From assembly GCA_946220865.1 (NCBI GenBank), contig CAMJYM010000007.1, positions 1-64,000 on the forward strand: a stretch of 64,000 nt of DNA, written 5' to 3'. Each line of letters begins with the position of its first letter. The stretch's first letter is position 1. The stretch is from an uncultured Clostridia bacterium. GTDB taxonomy: Bacteria; Bacillota; Clostridia; Saccharofermentanales; DTU023. A program made the position numbers and the translations under genes. This document shows, piece by piece, positions 1-7,765 of the stretch. The notes under the pieces were generated by a model. That model saw only the letters and a program-made list of their open reading frames with translations. It was not told where the DNA came from and did not search any database.

Positions 1-41
1 GATCGCGAACTCGCTCGAAGGGGCTCTGCTTCGCGTCTCGC
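1..41 (+). repeat. 41-bp dispersed repeat, copy 1
   Basis: The first 41 bases are identical to 24864-24904, and the match ends at base 42. Both copies lie just beyond the 3' end of a minus-strand gene (the YfbR-like gene here, the hemW-like gene at 24.9 kb). The copy may extend left of the window. It contains GCGAACTCGC and TTCGCGTCTCGC. Similar CGTCTCGCT words recur at 711-724 and 34067-34075. It does not encode a recognisable peptide. Function unknown. Confidence 0.7.
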
Positions 42-51
42 GGGGTAAGCT

Positions 52-687
52 TCAAAGCCCAGTGGAGTCCTCACCTAACGAACGCAGTTCATCAAGCGTC
101 AGCTCAAACGAAGGCAACATCTGCTCAATGAAAAGATCCAGCTCCGGCAGGGCATAGCTCTCCAGTTTCTGCCGAATCTCACGTCCCGCATCTGCAAACT
201 CACGGTTTGCCGCGCGGCGCTCGTCGAGACACTTAATGTAAGCTGAGAGAGTATCTGCGGCTTTGACAATCTTCTGAGCCATTTGCTCTTCTGGACTTTT
301 CTGTTCAGGAAAAAGCAGCGGGCGGTAATCTTCGCGAATTTCTTCAGGAATCCCGGCGAACAGTATCTTCTGGGCGGCTTCTTCCATGCCGCGAAAGGCC
401 CCGCGCAGCTCCGCATTGTAGTATTTGACGGGTGTCGGCAGATCTCCGGTGATAATCTCTCCGGCGTCATGATAGAGGGCCAGCATGACGCAGCGCTCGG
501 GGGATGGGCAGGGCGTTTCTTCGGGAAAGCAGCGAAGTCGAATAAGAGCCAGGGCGTGGGCCAGGTAGGCGACTTCGAGACTGTGCTCCTGAATATTTTC
601 GTTCTGGGTATTGCGCATCAGGCTCCAGCGCCGAATCAGGCGCATGCGGTGGAGCAGGGCAAAGAAAAAGGCTTTTTGAGCTTTCAT
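52..687 (-). CDS. yfbR: HD-domain 5'-deoxynucleotidase, YfbR family
   Basis: A 211-residue cytoplasmic HD-superfamily phosphohydrolase. It resembles E. coli YfbR, which dephosphorylates deoxynucleoside 5'-monophosphates, along its whole length and is of similar size. The metal-binding set is visible: H35 (in QEHSLEVA), H73-D74 (LYHDAGE) and a later Asp in KAADTLSAYIKCLDE. The conserved LTGDLPTPVKY-type stretch follows the HD pair. The start is set by GGAAAGG eight bases upstream of the ATG. It lies 68 bp downstream of the dGTPase-like gene on the same strand, so the two probably share a transcript and both act on the deoxynucleotide pool. The exact substrate is inferred from the family. Confidence 0.85.
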   Translation of the reverse strand: MKAQKAFFFALLHRMRLIRRWSLMRNTQNENIQEHSLEVAYLAHALALIRLRCFPEETPCPSPERCVMLALYHDAGEIITGDLPTPVKYYNAELRGAFRGMEEAAQKILFAGIPEEIREDYRPLLFPEQKSPEEQMAQKIVKAADTLSAYIKCLDERRAANREFADAGREIRQKLESYALPELDLFIEQMLPSFELTLDELRSLGEDSTGL

Positions 688-755
688 GGGTTTTCCTTTC
701 CATGGATGGTTTTCGCGTCTCGCTGGTCAAGCTGCAAGGTGTTCCGCTCACGCCC

Positions 756-1958
756 TTAAATCTGGTAGAGCAAGTTAAAACTCTGCGTCGCAAAGTGGTC
801 GCTCATCCCGGCAATGTAGTCACAGATTTTAACTTCCGGGCCGGCTTCTGCGTCAGGGTAAGCCGCAAGGTAGGCGGAGAAATGGCGCAGCGGCTCATCC
901 TGGCTCCGGGCCAGTTTTTCGGGATCTTCAAGGGCCTGAAGATAGGCTTCAAAGAGGCCCTGGATCATGTTTTTCGCCAGCATTTCGTAGCGTTTTATTT
1001 TCGCTGACTGGTAGATGAGCGAAACATTTTGATTCAGCAGGGCTTCCATACTTTCGGCTCTTTCGCTCGAGAGGCAGATGGCGTCTTTGTTGCGGCTGGA
1101 TCGGACGATGTCGAGAACGAGCGAGTTGACGATTTCTCCGTTATTGCGGCCCAGTTCTGAACGTATGGCCCGCGGCAGGTCTTCGAAACTCATCAGACCG
1201 GAGCGCGCAGCGTCTTCGATATCGCGGCCGACATAGGCGATTTTATCGGCCATGCGCACGACACAGCCTTCAAGGGTTGCGGGCAGAAGATGACTTTCGG
1301 CGCTGTTCTGCACCTCGGCTTCACTTTTCCGGCGCAGGGGAATAAGTTCGTTTTCACGGTATTTTTCTCCACAGTGAGAGACGATGCCGTCGCGTACTTC
1401 AAAACTTAAATTGAGGCCCTGATTTTTGCCGTTGCGCCCGGCCAGAATGTCGACAACACGGAGGCTCTGGGCTTCGTGTTTAAAACGGCGGTCATACTGA
1501 TGGGAGATCAGACACTGATTGAGTTCACGCTCCCCGCTGTGTCCGAAGGGAGCGTGTCCGAGATCGTGGCCGAGGGCGATGGCTTCAATAAGCTGAGTGT
1601 TGAGACCCAGGGCGCTGCCGATGGTTTTGGCAATGTAGGAGACGTAGAGCACGTGCTCCATGCGCGTGCAGATATGGTCATTACGGGGATTAAAAAAGAC
1701 CTGCGTTTTTTGACGGAGGCGGCGAAATTCACGGGAATAGAGGATGCGTCCAATATCACGCTCGTAGCAGCTGCGAATTTCACAGGGCTTTTCCTTTTTC
1801 AGCCGGCCTCGGCTGCGGCTGGATAGTTGGGCATAAGGCGAAAGAACCCTGGCCTCTTCCTCTTCTTTGATTTCGCGAATACAAGTTTCGGAAGCGGCAG
1901 AATTTAAAGCCTCTGCAGGAAAAGACTGCTGCTCATTTTTTGCATTTAGCTGGATCAT
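756..1958 (-). CDS. dgt: dGTP triphosphohydrolase-like HD protein
   Basis: A 400-residue member of the deoxyguanosinetriphosphate triphosphohydrolase-like family, which removes the triphosphate from dNTPs in the cytoplasm. The family core is clear: REFRRLRQKTQVF at about 78-89, H102 in RMEHVLYV, and GHDLGHAPFGH at 130-140 carrying the HD metal ligands. The first 60 residues are poorly conserved and charged. The ATG is preceded by GGAGG with good spacing. The gene lies between pcrA (115 bp upstream) and the YfbR-like gene on the same strand, so it is probably co-transcribed with at least one of them. Whether it prefers dGTP or is a broad dNTPase cannot be read from sequence. Confidence 0.88.
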   Translation of the reverse strand: MIQLNAKNEQQSFPAEALNSAASETCIREIKEEEEARVLSPYAQLSSRSRGRLKKEKPCEIRSCYERDIGRILYSREFRRLRQKTQVFFNPRNDHICTRMEHVLYVSYIAKTIGSALGLNTQLIEAIALGHDLGHAPFGHSGERELNQCLISHQYDRRFKHEAQSLRVVDILAGRNGKNQGLNLSFEVRDGIVSHCGEKYRENELIPLRRKSEAEVQNSAESHLLPATLEGCVVRMADKIAYVGRDIEDAARSGLMSFEDLPRAIRSELGRNNGEIVNSLVLDIVRSSRNKDAICLSSERAESMEALLNQNVSLIYQSAKIKRYEMLAKNMIQGLFEAYLQALEDPEKLARSQDEPLRHFSAYLAAYPDAEAGPEVKICDYIAGMSDHFATQSFNLLYQI

Positions 1959-2072
1959 TGGCCTGCCTCCGAAAATTTATCGCTCTGGTGTTCTGGCGCT
2001 AGCTCTCCCCTGCTCCAGCTTCGGTCGCTGCTGCCGGAAAAGTCTTTGTCTGACGTTCCGCCGCGTTATCTC

Positions 2073-4619
2073 TCAGTCTCCGCTGAGAATTTCAAGTTTG
2101 GCCATGCTGGCCATCATATGACGAAGCTTTCCGTCAAATTCAATGCTGAGTACGACATCGCCTGAAAGTTTTTCGTTTTTTCTGACTTCGCCCACTCCAT
2201 AGCGTGCATGGCGGACCCTGGCGCCTGCTTTCAGCTCCCGCAACTCTTCAAAAGTCGCCTGCCCTTCTTCTTTTGGACTTGGAACGGCGGCCGGTCGGGC
2301 AAAAAGCGGTGCTTTTCGCGGGGCAAAGAAGCTGCTGTGCCCGGTTGAGTCAATTGAGCCTGAGCCTGCCGATGTATTCGATGGCGTTTCGCGATATTCC
2401 GTGACCCGACCTCGGGAGAAGCCGCTGAGCGTAGATTTCTGACCGTGGTAAGGAGCTTCTGTGAAAGCATAGGACTCATCGTCGTCCCAGTGCTGGACTT
2501 CACCATCTCCCCGGCGAGAACCCCCGTGTTCTTCAACAAGCTCATCTGGAATTTCGCTGAGGAAACGTGAGACAGGATTGTACTGCGTCGAACCATAGAG
2601 CAGACGGCTGCGGGCCGCCGTGATGGAAAGGCGTTTTTTAGCCCGGGTAATGGCCACATAGGCAAGTCTGCGCTCTTCTTCCAGCTCCTCCGGCTGATCC
2701 AGAACGCGATAGCCCGGGAAAAGTCCTTCCTCTGCACCAATCAGAAAAACCGCCTCAAATTCGAGACCTTTGGCACTGTGAATGGTCATGAGGGAAACAG
2801 CATCTGCTCCTTCTTCATTATCCAGATCAGAGTAAAGGGTCGCCCGCTCCAGGAACGCCTGGTTCTTCTCTGCAAGGCTCTCCCTTTGCACTCCTGCTTC
2901 CAGATTATCCGGGAGGAGATCCCGGCTGTAAGGATTTTCCTCTCCCCAGTCAGCCATCTGTTGCAGCTGCCGCAATTCTTCCTCCAGACGATGCTCAAAT
3001 TCCAGGGCATCCGAACGCAGCTCACGAAGGTTTTCCAGACGGTTCTCCCCGTCCTGACGGTCTTTTTGACGAAGCAGCTCCAGGTCATGTTCCAGGCCGC
3101 TTTTTTCCTGGACGATCGCGATGAAGTCGGCATAACTGATGTCCTCTCGGGCCAGATCAGCCTGGAGTTCACGAATCAGACACGTAAAACCTGTGAGGGC
3201 GGAGGCAGCTCGGGAAAGTTCCGGGTAACTGCGACTTTGTTCCATGATTTCAAATGCGGTTTTGCCCGTTTCAGCCGCCAGATCTTCGATTCGCTCAAGG
3301 CTGACCTGACCGATACCGCGCCGCGGACTGTTGATCGCTCTCAGCAGAGCCAGGCGATCCTCCGGTGAGGCAATAACACGCAGCCAGGCCAGGGTATCGC
3401 GAATTTCTTTTCGATCATAAAAGCGCAGGCCGCCGTAAATCTGATAAGGCACGCCCAGTTCCCTCAGGGCAAATTCCATGTTGCGCGAAAGCGCATTGAC
3501 CCGGTAGAGAATGGCCATATCCTTGCACTGCAAAGGATGAGGCTCACGGCGCATCAGGCGAAGGACTTCACGGGCCACCCAGCGGGCTTCATCGTACTGG
3601 TCGCGCGCTGCATAAAAGCAAATTTTTTCTCCAGCTCCCGCCGACGTCCAGAGCCTTTTCTGCTTACGTCCCTCATTGCGGCTGATAACCGCATTGGCGG
3701 CCTCTAAAATCGACGAGCTGCTGCGGTAATTCTGTTCCAGCTTGATGAGCTTGCAGCCTTTAAAATCGTCTTCAAAATCGAGAATATTCTGCAGGTTAGC
3801 GCCGCGGAAGCTGTAAATGGACTGGTCGTCATCACCAACCACGCAGAGATTTTTATGGGCCGCGGAAAGCTGGCGCACCAGAATATATTGGGCGTGATTG
3901 GTATCCTGATACTCATCGACAAGGACATGAAGAAAGCGTTCCTGATAAGCGGCAAGAATCTGCGGCTGTGTTCTGAAGAGTTCGACAGCGTAAGTAAGGA
4001 TGTCGTCAAAATCCATGCTGTTCTGCTCTTTTAAAGCCTTTTGATAAACCTCATAGAGCAGGGCGACTTTGCGGCGAATAAAATCATTGCCGACGGAGTG
4101 GGCAAAGGCCTGGGGATCGATCAGTTTGTTTTTCGCGGCAGAAATCTGAGCATGGACATTTTTGACAGGGAGGAGTTTATCGTCGATGTTTTGCTCTTTC
4201 ATGATCCTTTTCAGAAGGTTTTGCTGGTCATCCGTATCGAGAATCGTGAAATTGCTGCCAAAGCCCAGCGCCTCGGCATGGCGGCGCAAAATGCGCAGCA
4301 TCATGCTGTGAAAGGTGCCCACCCACATGCGCGCGGCCACAGGACCGAGCAGCCCGCTCAGCCTTTCTTTCATCTCTGTCGCAGCTTTATTGGTAAAAGT
4401 AATGGCCAGAATCTGCGCAGGATGAACACCGTGAGCGACCAGCCAGGCCATGCGGTGAGTGATCACACGCGTTTTACCTGAACCGGCCCCGGCCAGAATC
4501 AAAAGCGGCCCATCGCCATAGCTGACCGCCTCGCGCTGCTCAGGATTTAATCCGGCAAGAATCTTGTCTTCAACTGCCGCCAGATCCGTCACATTTATCT
4601 CAGAAAATTGTTCAGGCAT
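2073..4619 (-). CDS. pcrA: ATP-dependent DNA helicase PcrA/UvrD
   Basis: An 848-residue superfamily 1A 3'-5' DNA helicase used in repair and in removing proteins from DNA. Visible motifs are LNPEQREAV (Q-motif), GAGSGKTRV (Walker A), VDEYQDTN (motif II), GDDDQSIYSFRGA (motif III), NYRSS (motif IV), a LMTIHSAKGLEFEAVFL block (motif V) and VAITRAKKRL (motif VI). A Tudor-like C-terminal tail (GARVRHARYGVGEV) is typical of Gram-positive PcrA. The reading frame is open for 36 more codons upstream. I chose the ATG at 4619 because GGGAG precedes it and homologues start with a similar short lead. The length is slightly above the usual 730-750 because of a low-complexity linker around residues 690-790. 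It is divergent from hpf. Confidence 0.93.
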   Translation of the reverse strand: MPEQFSEINVTDLAAVEDKILAGLNPEQREAVSYGDGPLLILAGAGSGKTRVITHRMAWLVAHGVHPAQILAITFTNKAATEMKERLSGLLGPVAARMWVGTFHSMMLRILRRHAEALGFGSNFTILDTDDQQNLLKRIMKEQNIDDKLLPVKNVHAQISAAKNKLIDPQAFAHSVGNDFIRRKVALLYEVYQKALKEQNSMDFDDILTYAVELFRTQPQILAAYQERFLHVLVDEYQDTNHAQYILVRQLSAAHKNLCVVGDDDQSIYSFRGANLQNILDFEDDFKGCKLIKLEQNYRSSSSILEAANAVISRNEGRKQKRLWTSAGAGEKICFYAARDQYDEARWVAREVLRLMRREPHPLQCKDMAILYRVNALSRNMEFALRELGVPYQIYGGLRFYDRKEIRDTLAWLRVIASPEDRLALLRAINSPRRGIGQVSLERIEDLAAETGKTAFEIMEQSRSYPELSRAASALTGFTCLIRELQADLAREDISYADFIAIVQEKSGLEHDLELLRQKDRQDGENRLENLRELRSDALEFEHRLEEELRQLQQMADWGEENPYSRDLLPDNLEAGVQRESLAEKNQAFLERATLYSDLDNEEGADAVSLMTIHSAKGLEFEAVFLIGAEEGLFPGYRVLDQPEELEEERRLAYVAITRAKKRLSITAARSRLLYGSTQYNPVSRFLSEIPDELVEEHGGSRRGDGEVQHWDDDESYAFTEAPYHGQKSTLSGFSRGRVTEYRETPSNTSAGSGSIDSTGHSSFFAPRKAPLFARPAAVPSPKEEGQATFEELRELKAGARVRHARYGVGEVRKNEKLSGDVVLSIEFDGKLRHMMASMAKLEILSGD

Positions 4620-4800
4620 GCCCTTACTCCCATAAAAAATCGCTATTTCATTATAGCAGACTGCGCATGCTGCATCGGCTCGTGCTTCTTTCTTATCGCC
4701 GGATTTTTTCGCCCAGGTCACCAGCATCCTACACGATCTATCTCGCTCTACACTTTCGACTTATATTGTCTCTACATTTTTATGCAAACTTATGCAAGAG

Positions 4801-4829
4801 TTTTTCATCTATGGATTTTAGGCTATAAT
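4801..4829 (+). promoter_or_regulatory. sigma-A-type promoter of hpf
   Basis: A weak -35 (TTTTTC, 4801-4806), a 17-bp spacer and a perfect -10 (TATAAT, 4824-4829) precede hpf by about 100 bp. The leader carries a 7-bp hairpin (GTCGGCC / GGCCGAC, 4893-4910) just ahead of the ribosome binding site GGGAG at 4924-4928. The hairpin could tune translation, but that is inference. Confidence 0.6.
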
Positions 4830-4937
4830 AAAAACACGAAAGGAGCAGCTGGAAAGAAAAATTTTCAGTGGCTTCTTTTTCATCATCGGACGGTCGGCCA
4901 CCAGGCCGACGGCGCTCGCTAGAAGGGAGCAAAAACT

Positions 4938-5477
4938 ATGAAAATTGATATCACTGGCGTTGACATGAAGGTTGCGGATTCGCTGCAGGAAAAAATCGAA
5001 AAGAAACTGGAAAAGTTTCACCGCTATTTCGGCGACGAGGCCAGCTGCCAGGTTAAAGTTCAGCCAGAGAAAAACAAACTCCGCGTCGAACTGACGCTGA
5101 AAATTCACCGCGATATCTACCGTGCTGAGGCATTGGGCGATCAGGCTCTTGACGCTCTGGACGAGGCCACGGACAATCTGGCAGGTCAGATCCGCAAGCA
5201 CAAAGCGAAGCTCAAGAAGCGCAAACATCAAAGCAAAAACATGGAGGCCTTTATCTCTGCCCTGCCCGAAGAGGACAGCCTGAGCGAAGCTGACCTGCCC
5301 AAAATCAAACGCCGCAAGAGCTTCCCGATTGAAGCCATGGATGCCGAAGAAGCAGCCCTGCAGATGGAGATGATGGAACACGATTTTCATCTCTACATCA
5401 ATCCGGAAAACGGGCGTGTCAACTGCGTCTATAAACGCCGCGACGGCAACTATGGCGTACTGGAGCCTGAGTATTGA
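4938..5477 (+). CDS. hpf: Long-form ribosome hibernation promoting factor
   Basis: A 179-residue protein of the HPF/RaiA family. Residues 1 to about 100 form the S30AE domain, which binds the 30S decoding channel (MKIDITGVDMKVADSLQ at the start, then a basic stretch of KxKLKKRK type). A basic, Gln/Lys-rich linker follows, then a C-terminal dimerisation domain (about 120-179, including FPIEAMDAEEAALQM and FHLYINPENG). This two-domain layout is the long form that makes 100S ribosome dimers in Gram-positive bacteria. The gene is monocistronic, with its own promoter upstream and a strong terminator downstream. Confidence 0.93.
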   Translation: MKIDITGVDMKVADSLQEKIEKKLEKFHRYFGDEASCQVKVQPEKNKLRVELTLKIHRDIYRAEALGDQALDALDEATDNLAGQIRKHKAKLKKRKHQSKNMEAFISALPEEDSLSEADLPKIKRRKSFPIEAMDAEEAALQMEMMEHDFHLYINPENGRVNCVYKRRDGNYGVLEPEY

Positions 5478-5563
5478 TCTTTTGAAGAGAGCGCTTTCAA
5501 GGTCTTTTCTTTAAAAATGCTCGTTCGTTATTACACTGGGCACACCAGCTTATATAAAATCAC

Positions 5564-5590
5564 CGGGGCCGTCTCCAGAAGATGGCCCCG
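5564..5590 (+). terminator. Rho-independent terminator after hpf
   Basis: A ten-base-pair stem (CGGGGCCGTC / GATGGCCCCG, counting one G-U pair) closes a seven-base loop and is followed by TTTCATTT. It begins 86 bp after the hpf stop codon. Confidence 0.8.
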
Positions 5591-5592
5591 TT

Positions 5593-5733
5593 TCATTTCC
5601 AGCTATCCGCCAGGAGAAAATCCCGTATATTGCGGTGTTTAATGCCCTGGCGGCTCATGTCAGGCTCATCCATGGAAAAGACATACTTAGGGTAATGGTC
5701 GCGAATACGGTCATAAAAACCAAACTCCCGCTA
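5593..5733 (-). pseudogene. 3' remnant of an AAA/DUF4143 ATPase gene
   Basis: On the minus strand this stretch reads as about 46 codons ending in TGA, with RIRDHYPKYVFSMDEPDMS and then IKHRNIRDFLL. That is the pattern seen at the C-terminus of AAA_14/DUF4143 ATPases, where a DNYPKY-like motif is followed by a final IxxxNIxxFLL helix. The frame is closed by TAG immediately upstream and no ATPase core is present, so only the tail survives. It lies at the left border of the A+T-rich transport island and may mark an old recombination joint. A complete ATPase of the same broad family is at 56.8-58.1 kb, though its own tail differs. Confidence 0.6.
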
Positions 5734-5866
5734 AGCGGCCTCCTTTTACCTGGTTTTGTATTGTTGCTATTTAAACTAAATCCATCTACCAAGTTAGTCA
5801 AATGTCCAAAGTTTAAATGAGTATGTTTACTAATTGACTCTATGCAAAGTAAATCTTCCAAAATTA

Positions 5867-5879
5867 AGAAAACGTTATC
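5867..5879 (+). promoter_or_regulatory. LacI-type operator half of a pair (distal)
   Basis: AGAAAACGTTATC is the exact reverse complement of the 13 bases at 6009-6021. The central AACGTT core is typical of LacI/GalR-family operators. It lies about 80 bp upstream of the -35 box, where an auxiliary operator for DNA looping would sit. The likely ligand is the LacI protein encoded at 10.7 kb (inference). Confidence 0.6.
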
Positions 5880-5960
5880 TATTTTATATTTTTGTGATAT
5901 AAGATTATTTTTAAGTCCATTTCACGTCTTTTAGGCATATATTTTATTAAAAATTGGCAA

Positions 5961-5990
5961 TTGACATAAAATCGACTGAATATATATAAT
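5961..5990 (+). promoter_or_regulatory. Consensus promoter of the transport island
   Basis: A perfect -35 (TTGACA, 5961-5966), an 18-bp spacer and a perfect -10 (TATAAT, 5985-5990) point into the tctC gene. This is the strongest promoter match in the window. It is bracketed by two inverted operator-like sites, so it is probably strong but repressed. Confidence 0.8.
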
Positions 5991-6008
5991 CTATCCAGAA
6001 CATCTTGT

Positions 6009-6021
6009 GATAACGTTTTCT
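6009..6021 (-). promoter_or_regulatory. LacI-type operator half of a pair (proximal)
   Basis: GATAACGTTTTCT starts 19 bp after the -10 box, so a bound repressor would block transcription start or escape. It is the reverse complement of 5867-5879. The centre-to-centre distance is 142 bp. Confidence 0.6.
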
Positions 6022-6087
6022 CTTTTATAGAGCCTAATGTTGATCGCAGGAAAGGATAATACAAAACAGAAAGGTGTAGGTAAGTTC

Positions 6088-7218
6088 ATGAGTATTAAAA
6101 GAGTTCTCATTTGCTTTCTGGTATTTTCACTGATGTTTGGCGCAGTAGCCTGTAGTGGAGATCATGCCAAGAAACAAACAGCTCAAGAAACCAAAGAAAG
6201 TAGTACTGATACAAGTGCTCAGGATAAAACAAGTGTTCCTGAGGAAGTGTCTAAGGATGATGTGAAAACAAAGAGCTCCAATTATCCAACTAAATCAATA
6301 AAGGTGATCGTTCCTTATGGGGCTGGAGGTACAACTGACTTAGTTGGTCGGCAACTTGCCATCCAACTTGAAAAACACTTAGGTCAATCCATCACTGTGG
6401 TCAATCAGGGTGGTGCCTCAGGCTCAGTAGGTTGTAAAACCGTGCTCGATGCCCCCAGCGATGGCTACACTCTACTTTTTACAGCTGAAAGCTTAGGTAC
6501 ACAGCGGGTCATGCAGCTTTCTGATATGAGTTACAATGATTTCAGACCCATCATGGTCACTGTTAATGACCCCAAAGTTATTGTTGTCAATAAAAATAGT
6601 AAATATAAGACCCTGCAAGAGCTTGTTGATGATATTAAAGCACGTCCCGGTCAAGTGAAAATGTCCTATACTGGTCCTGGTGGCAGCGGTCACGTCCAAT
6701 CCCTTATTTACGAAGCAGCAGGCTTAAAAACTGCGCTAACTGCATATACTAGCGGCAGTGATTGTATTGTTGCAGTCTTGGGCGATCAGGTGGATTTTAC
6801 AAATTCTAATTATTCTTCCGTAGCTAACTATATCGATAGTGGTGAATTACGGCTTCTCGCCGTTTCATCCACGAAGCCCATCGCTAAATATCCCGATGTA
6901 CCCACATTTGCCTCTATCGTCCCAGAAACAGCTGATGCCTTTGAAACACCCTTTACACCGCTCTCTTTGCTCGTAAAAAAGGATGTTCCACAAGAAATCA
7001 TTGATATTCTTCGTGACGCAGCTCAAAAAGCTATCCAAGAAGAAGATTGGAAAAAGTTTGTAAAAGATAATAGCCTTGAAGAGCTTTATCTCAAATTTAA
7101 AACTGAAGATGAAATGATGTCTTTCTATAAGAATTGGGAATCCAAAGTCAGCTGGATGTTGTTTGATGCTGGAGCGGCGCCCTTAAGTCCAGAAAAATTT
7201 GATATTCCTAAACCCTGA
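6088..7218 (+). CDS. tctC: TctC/Bug-family solute-binding lipoprotein
   Basis: The extracytoplasmic receptor of a tripartite tricarboxylate transporter. It captures a carboxylate and delivers it to TctAB. The 376-residue protein starts with a lipoprotein signal (KRVLICFLVFSLMFG) and lipobox AVAC. A Ser/Thr/Lys-rich tether runs to about residue 65. The Bug fold then begins with IKVIVPYGAGGTTDLVGR, the usual ligand-binding first loop, followed by VVNQGGASGSVG and SDGYTLLF. I chose the ATG at 6088 because the signal peptide begins there, although the frame is open to 6037. The leader has AAAGGTG 13 bases upstream of the start. Bug proteins bind many carboxylates, so the ligand is unknown. Confidence 0.88.
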   Translation: MSIKRVLICFLVFSLMFGAVACSGDHAKKQTAQETKESSTDTSAQDKTSVPEEVSKDDVKTKSSNYPTKSIKVIVPYGAGGTTDLVGRQLAIQLEKHLGQSITVVNQGGASGSVGCKTVLDAPSDGYTLLFTAESLGTQRVMQLSDMSYNDFRPIMVTVNDPKVIVVNKNSKYKTLQELVDDIKARPGQVKMSYTGPGGSGHVQSLIYEAAGLKTALTAYTSGSDCIVAVLGDQVDFTNSNYSSVANYIDSGELRLLAVSSTKPIAKYPDVPTFASIVPETADAFETPFTPLSLLVKKDVPQEIIDILRDAAQKAIQEEDWKKFVKDNSLEELYLKFKTEDEMMSFYKNWESKVSWMLFDAGAAPLSPEKFDIPKP

Positions 7219-7233
7219 TAATGATTTCTTTAG

Positions 7234-7256
7234 CCGGAGTGCCAGAAGCACTCCGG
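7234..7256 (+). other. Intercistronic hairpin between tctC and tctB
   Basis: A perfect nine-base-pair stem (CCGGAGTGC / GCACTCCGG) with a CAGAA loop and no following T-run. In binding-protein operons such hairpins usually protect the 3' end of the receptor mRNA so that more receptor than permease is made. That role is inferred. Confidence 0.6.
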
Positions 7257-7276
7257 TGCCTCGAAAGGAGACGCTC

Positions 7277-7756
7277 TTGGAACATTTTAAGAAGCTGATA
7301 AAAAATAAAGCCATGCACGAAGCGATACTCTTTTTAATGATGAGCATCGGCTTGCTCATCCATGCCTTAACAAAGCACTATGCGCAGTCTATGCCAGACT
7401 GGAAAATGTCGCCTTATCTTTTTCCTCTTCTGGTTTCATTCTTTTTATTTTTGCTCTCCATTTCGATGCTGGCAGATGCCCGTCGCACACTGAAAATTTC
7501 AGAGGAAGAAAAGCAGGATAAGGTAAGCCCCCAACCAATTTACTGGAAAAAAATACTGATGGTTATCATTTTGAGCATCGCATATTATATGATCATGCCC
7601 CTGATAACTTTTATTCCCTCCACAATTCTTTTCCTTGTGCTTATGTTCTTATATTTGGGGGAAAGACGTCCCTTTATCATTAGTCTTATATCTGTTCTCA
7701 CGGCTGGCACTTTATATGCTTTATTTGCCATGGGACTTAATGTGATGTTGCCCTAG
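7277..7756 (+). CDS. tctB: TctB-family small transporter subunit
   Basis: A 159-residue membrane protein with four predicted hydrophobic segments (around FLMMSIGLLIHAL, YLFPLLVSFFLFLLSI, ILMVIILSIAYYMIM and ITFIPSTILFLVLMF), as expected for the small subunit of tripartite tricarboxylate transporters. The start is a TTG at 7277, chosen because GGAG lies six bases upstream. An ATG 26 codons earlier overlaps tctC and the hairpin and has no ribosome binding site. TctB proteins diverge fast, so the assignment rests largely on topology and on position between tctC and tctA. Confidence 0.8.
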   Translation: MEHFKKLIKNKAMHEAILFLMMSIGLLIHALTKHYAQSMPDWKMSPYLFPLLVSFFLFLLSISMLADARRTLKISEEEKQDKVSPQPIYWKKILMVIILSIAYYMIMPLITFIPSTILFLVLMFLYLGERRPFIISLISVLTAGTLYALFAMGLNVMLP

Positions 7757-7765
7757 GAGGAAAGC

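Noticed and set aside
5655..5861. Small minus-strand open frame with no homology pattern
   Set aside because: It lies out of frame over the ATPase remnant and the A+T-rich spacer, and has no ribosome binding site.
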